From positions 1 through 23,593 of the forward strand of contig JAPONU010000342.1 of NCBI GenBank assembly GCA_026713745.1: a stretch of 23,593 bases of DNA. Reading direction: 5' to 3'. A program made the translations under genes and the position numbers. Shown here in pieces: positions 23,462-23,593 of the stretch (within the stretch, counting starts at the first letter, position 1; every line of letters starts with the position of its first letter). Under the pieces are notes generated by a model. It did no database searches. It saw only the letters and a program-made list of their open reading frames with translations, and had not been told where the DNA came from. Origin of the DNA: a bacterium. GTDB lineage: Bacteria; Actinomycetota; Acidimicrobiia; Acidimicrobiales; CATQHL01.

Positions 23462-23593
23462 CTAGGACAGGCAGAGTCTGTCGATGCGCTCCTCTGATAT
23501 ATCACGGCCGAGGAGTTCGGCGCCGATCCTGCCGCGCTGCATGACGAGCACGCGATCGCAGACCCGCACGAGTTCGGCCGTGTCGGTCGAGCA
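23462..23593 (-). CDS. C-terminus of a sugar-type ABC transporter ATP-binding protein (partial)
   Basis: The last 43 codons of a minus-strand gene enter from the right edge. They encode STDTAELVRVCDRVLVMQRG, then RIGAEL and SEERIDRLCLS. This is the pattern of the second nucleotide-binding half of RbsA/MglA-type ATPases, where STD/SSD follows the switch region and CDRVLVM.RG is nearly invariant. It powers uptake of sugars or related solutes with a permease and binding protein not visible here. No start codon is inside the window. It lies 67 nt upstream of the aldehyde dehydrogenase gene on the same strand. Confidence 0.85.
   Translation of the reverse strand, partial: CSTDTAELVRVCDRVLVMQRGRIGAELLGRDISEERIDRLCLS

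Overview
The window reads as the chromosome of a GC-rich actinobacterium. An Acidimicrobiia-type lineage is my guess; no marker gene here fixes the taxon. The grounds are high GC with near-saturated GC at third codon positions, an actinobacterial Asp23/AmaP cluster, a mycofactocin precursor with its glycosyltransferase, and several apparently leaderless genes with TANNNT -10 boxes 6 nt before the start codon.

Layout. (1) 1-1207, minus: an Asp23/Gls24 envelope-stress operon (Asp23 protein, a two-helix AmaP-like anchor, and a third membrane protein cut by the window edge). (2) 1587-6087, plus: three genes joined by two ATGA stop/start overlaps. They encode a D-Ala-D-Ala-ligase-like ATP-grasp enzyme fused to an M20 peptidase-like domain that has lost its metal ligands, a gamma-glutamyltranspeptidase homologue with its nucleophilic threonine but an altered gamma-glutamyl pocket and no signal peptide, and an N-formylglutamate-amidohydrolase-family protein. 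This is the best candidate for an undescribed pathway. (3) 6101-9068, minus: CorA, then an ECF sigma factor, a 98-aa acidic protein and an MscS-like channel, with a strong hairpin before corA.

(4) 9177-13399: an accessory island. A MerR-type-HTH/SF2 helicase fusion (minus) and an AbiEi-like/Fic fusion (plus) diverge from an AT-richer intergenic region. They are followed by a remnant of a tyrosine-recombinase gene next to the 3' end of an initiator tRNA-Met gene whose 3' half carries unusual mismatches. This looks like a decayed integrative element carrying a possible defence or toxin pair. (5) 13656-17684: a secreted beta-propeller protein, an EamA-type transporter, an extragenic repeat with a perfect palindrome, and a CDF-like membrane protein.

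(6) 17728-20550: the 3' remnant of a cyclase-family gene with an internal 74-bp duplication, a mycofactocin-type SDR dehydrogenase, the peptide precursor gene mftA, and divergently the glycosyltransferase gene mftF. The maturation genes mftB, mftC, mftD and mftE are not in the window, so this is a split or satellite mycofactocin locus. (7) 20525-23593, minus: an amidase and an aldehyde dehydrogenase in one operon, then the C-terminus of a sugar-type ABC ATPase.

The long antisense open frames opposite real genes (for example opposite the ATP-grasp, transpeptidase and beta-propeller genes) are by-products of GC-rich codon use and are not annotated.
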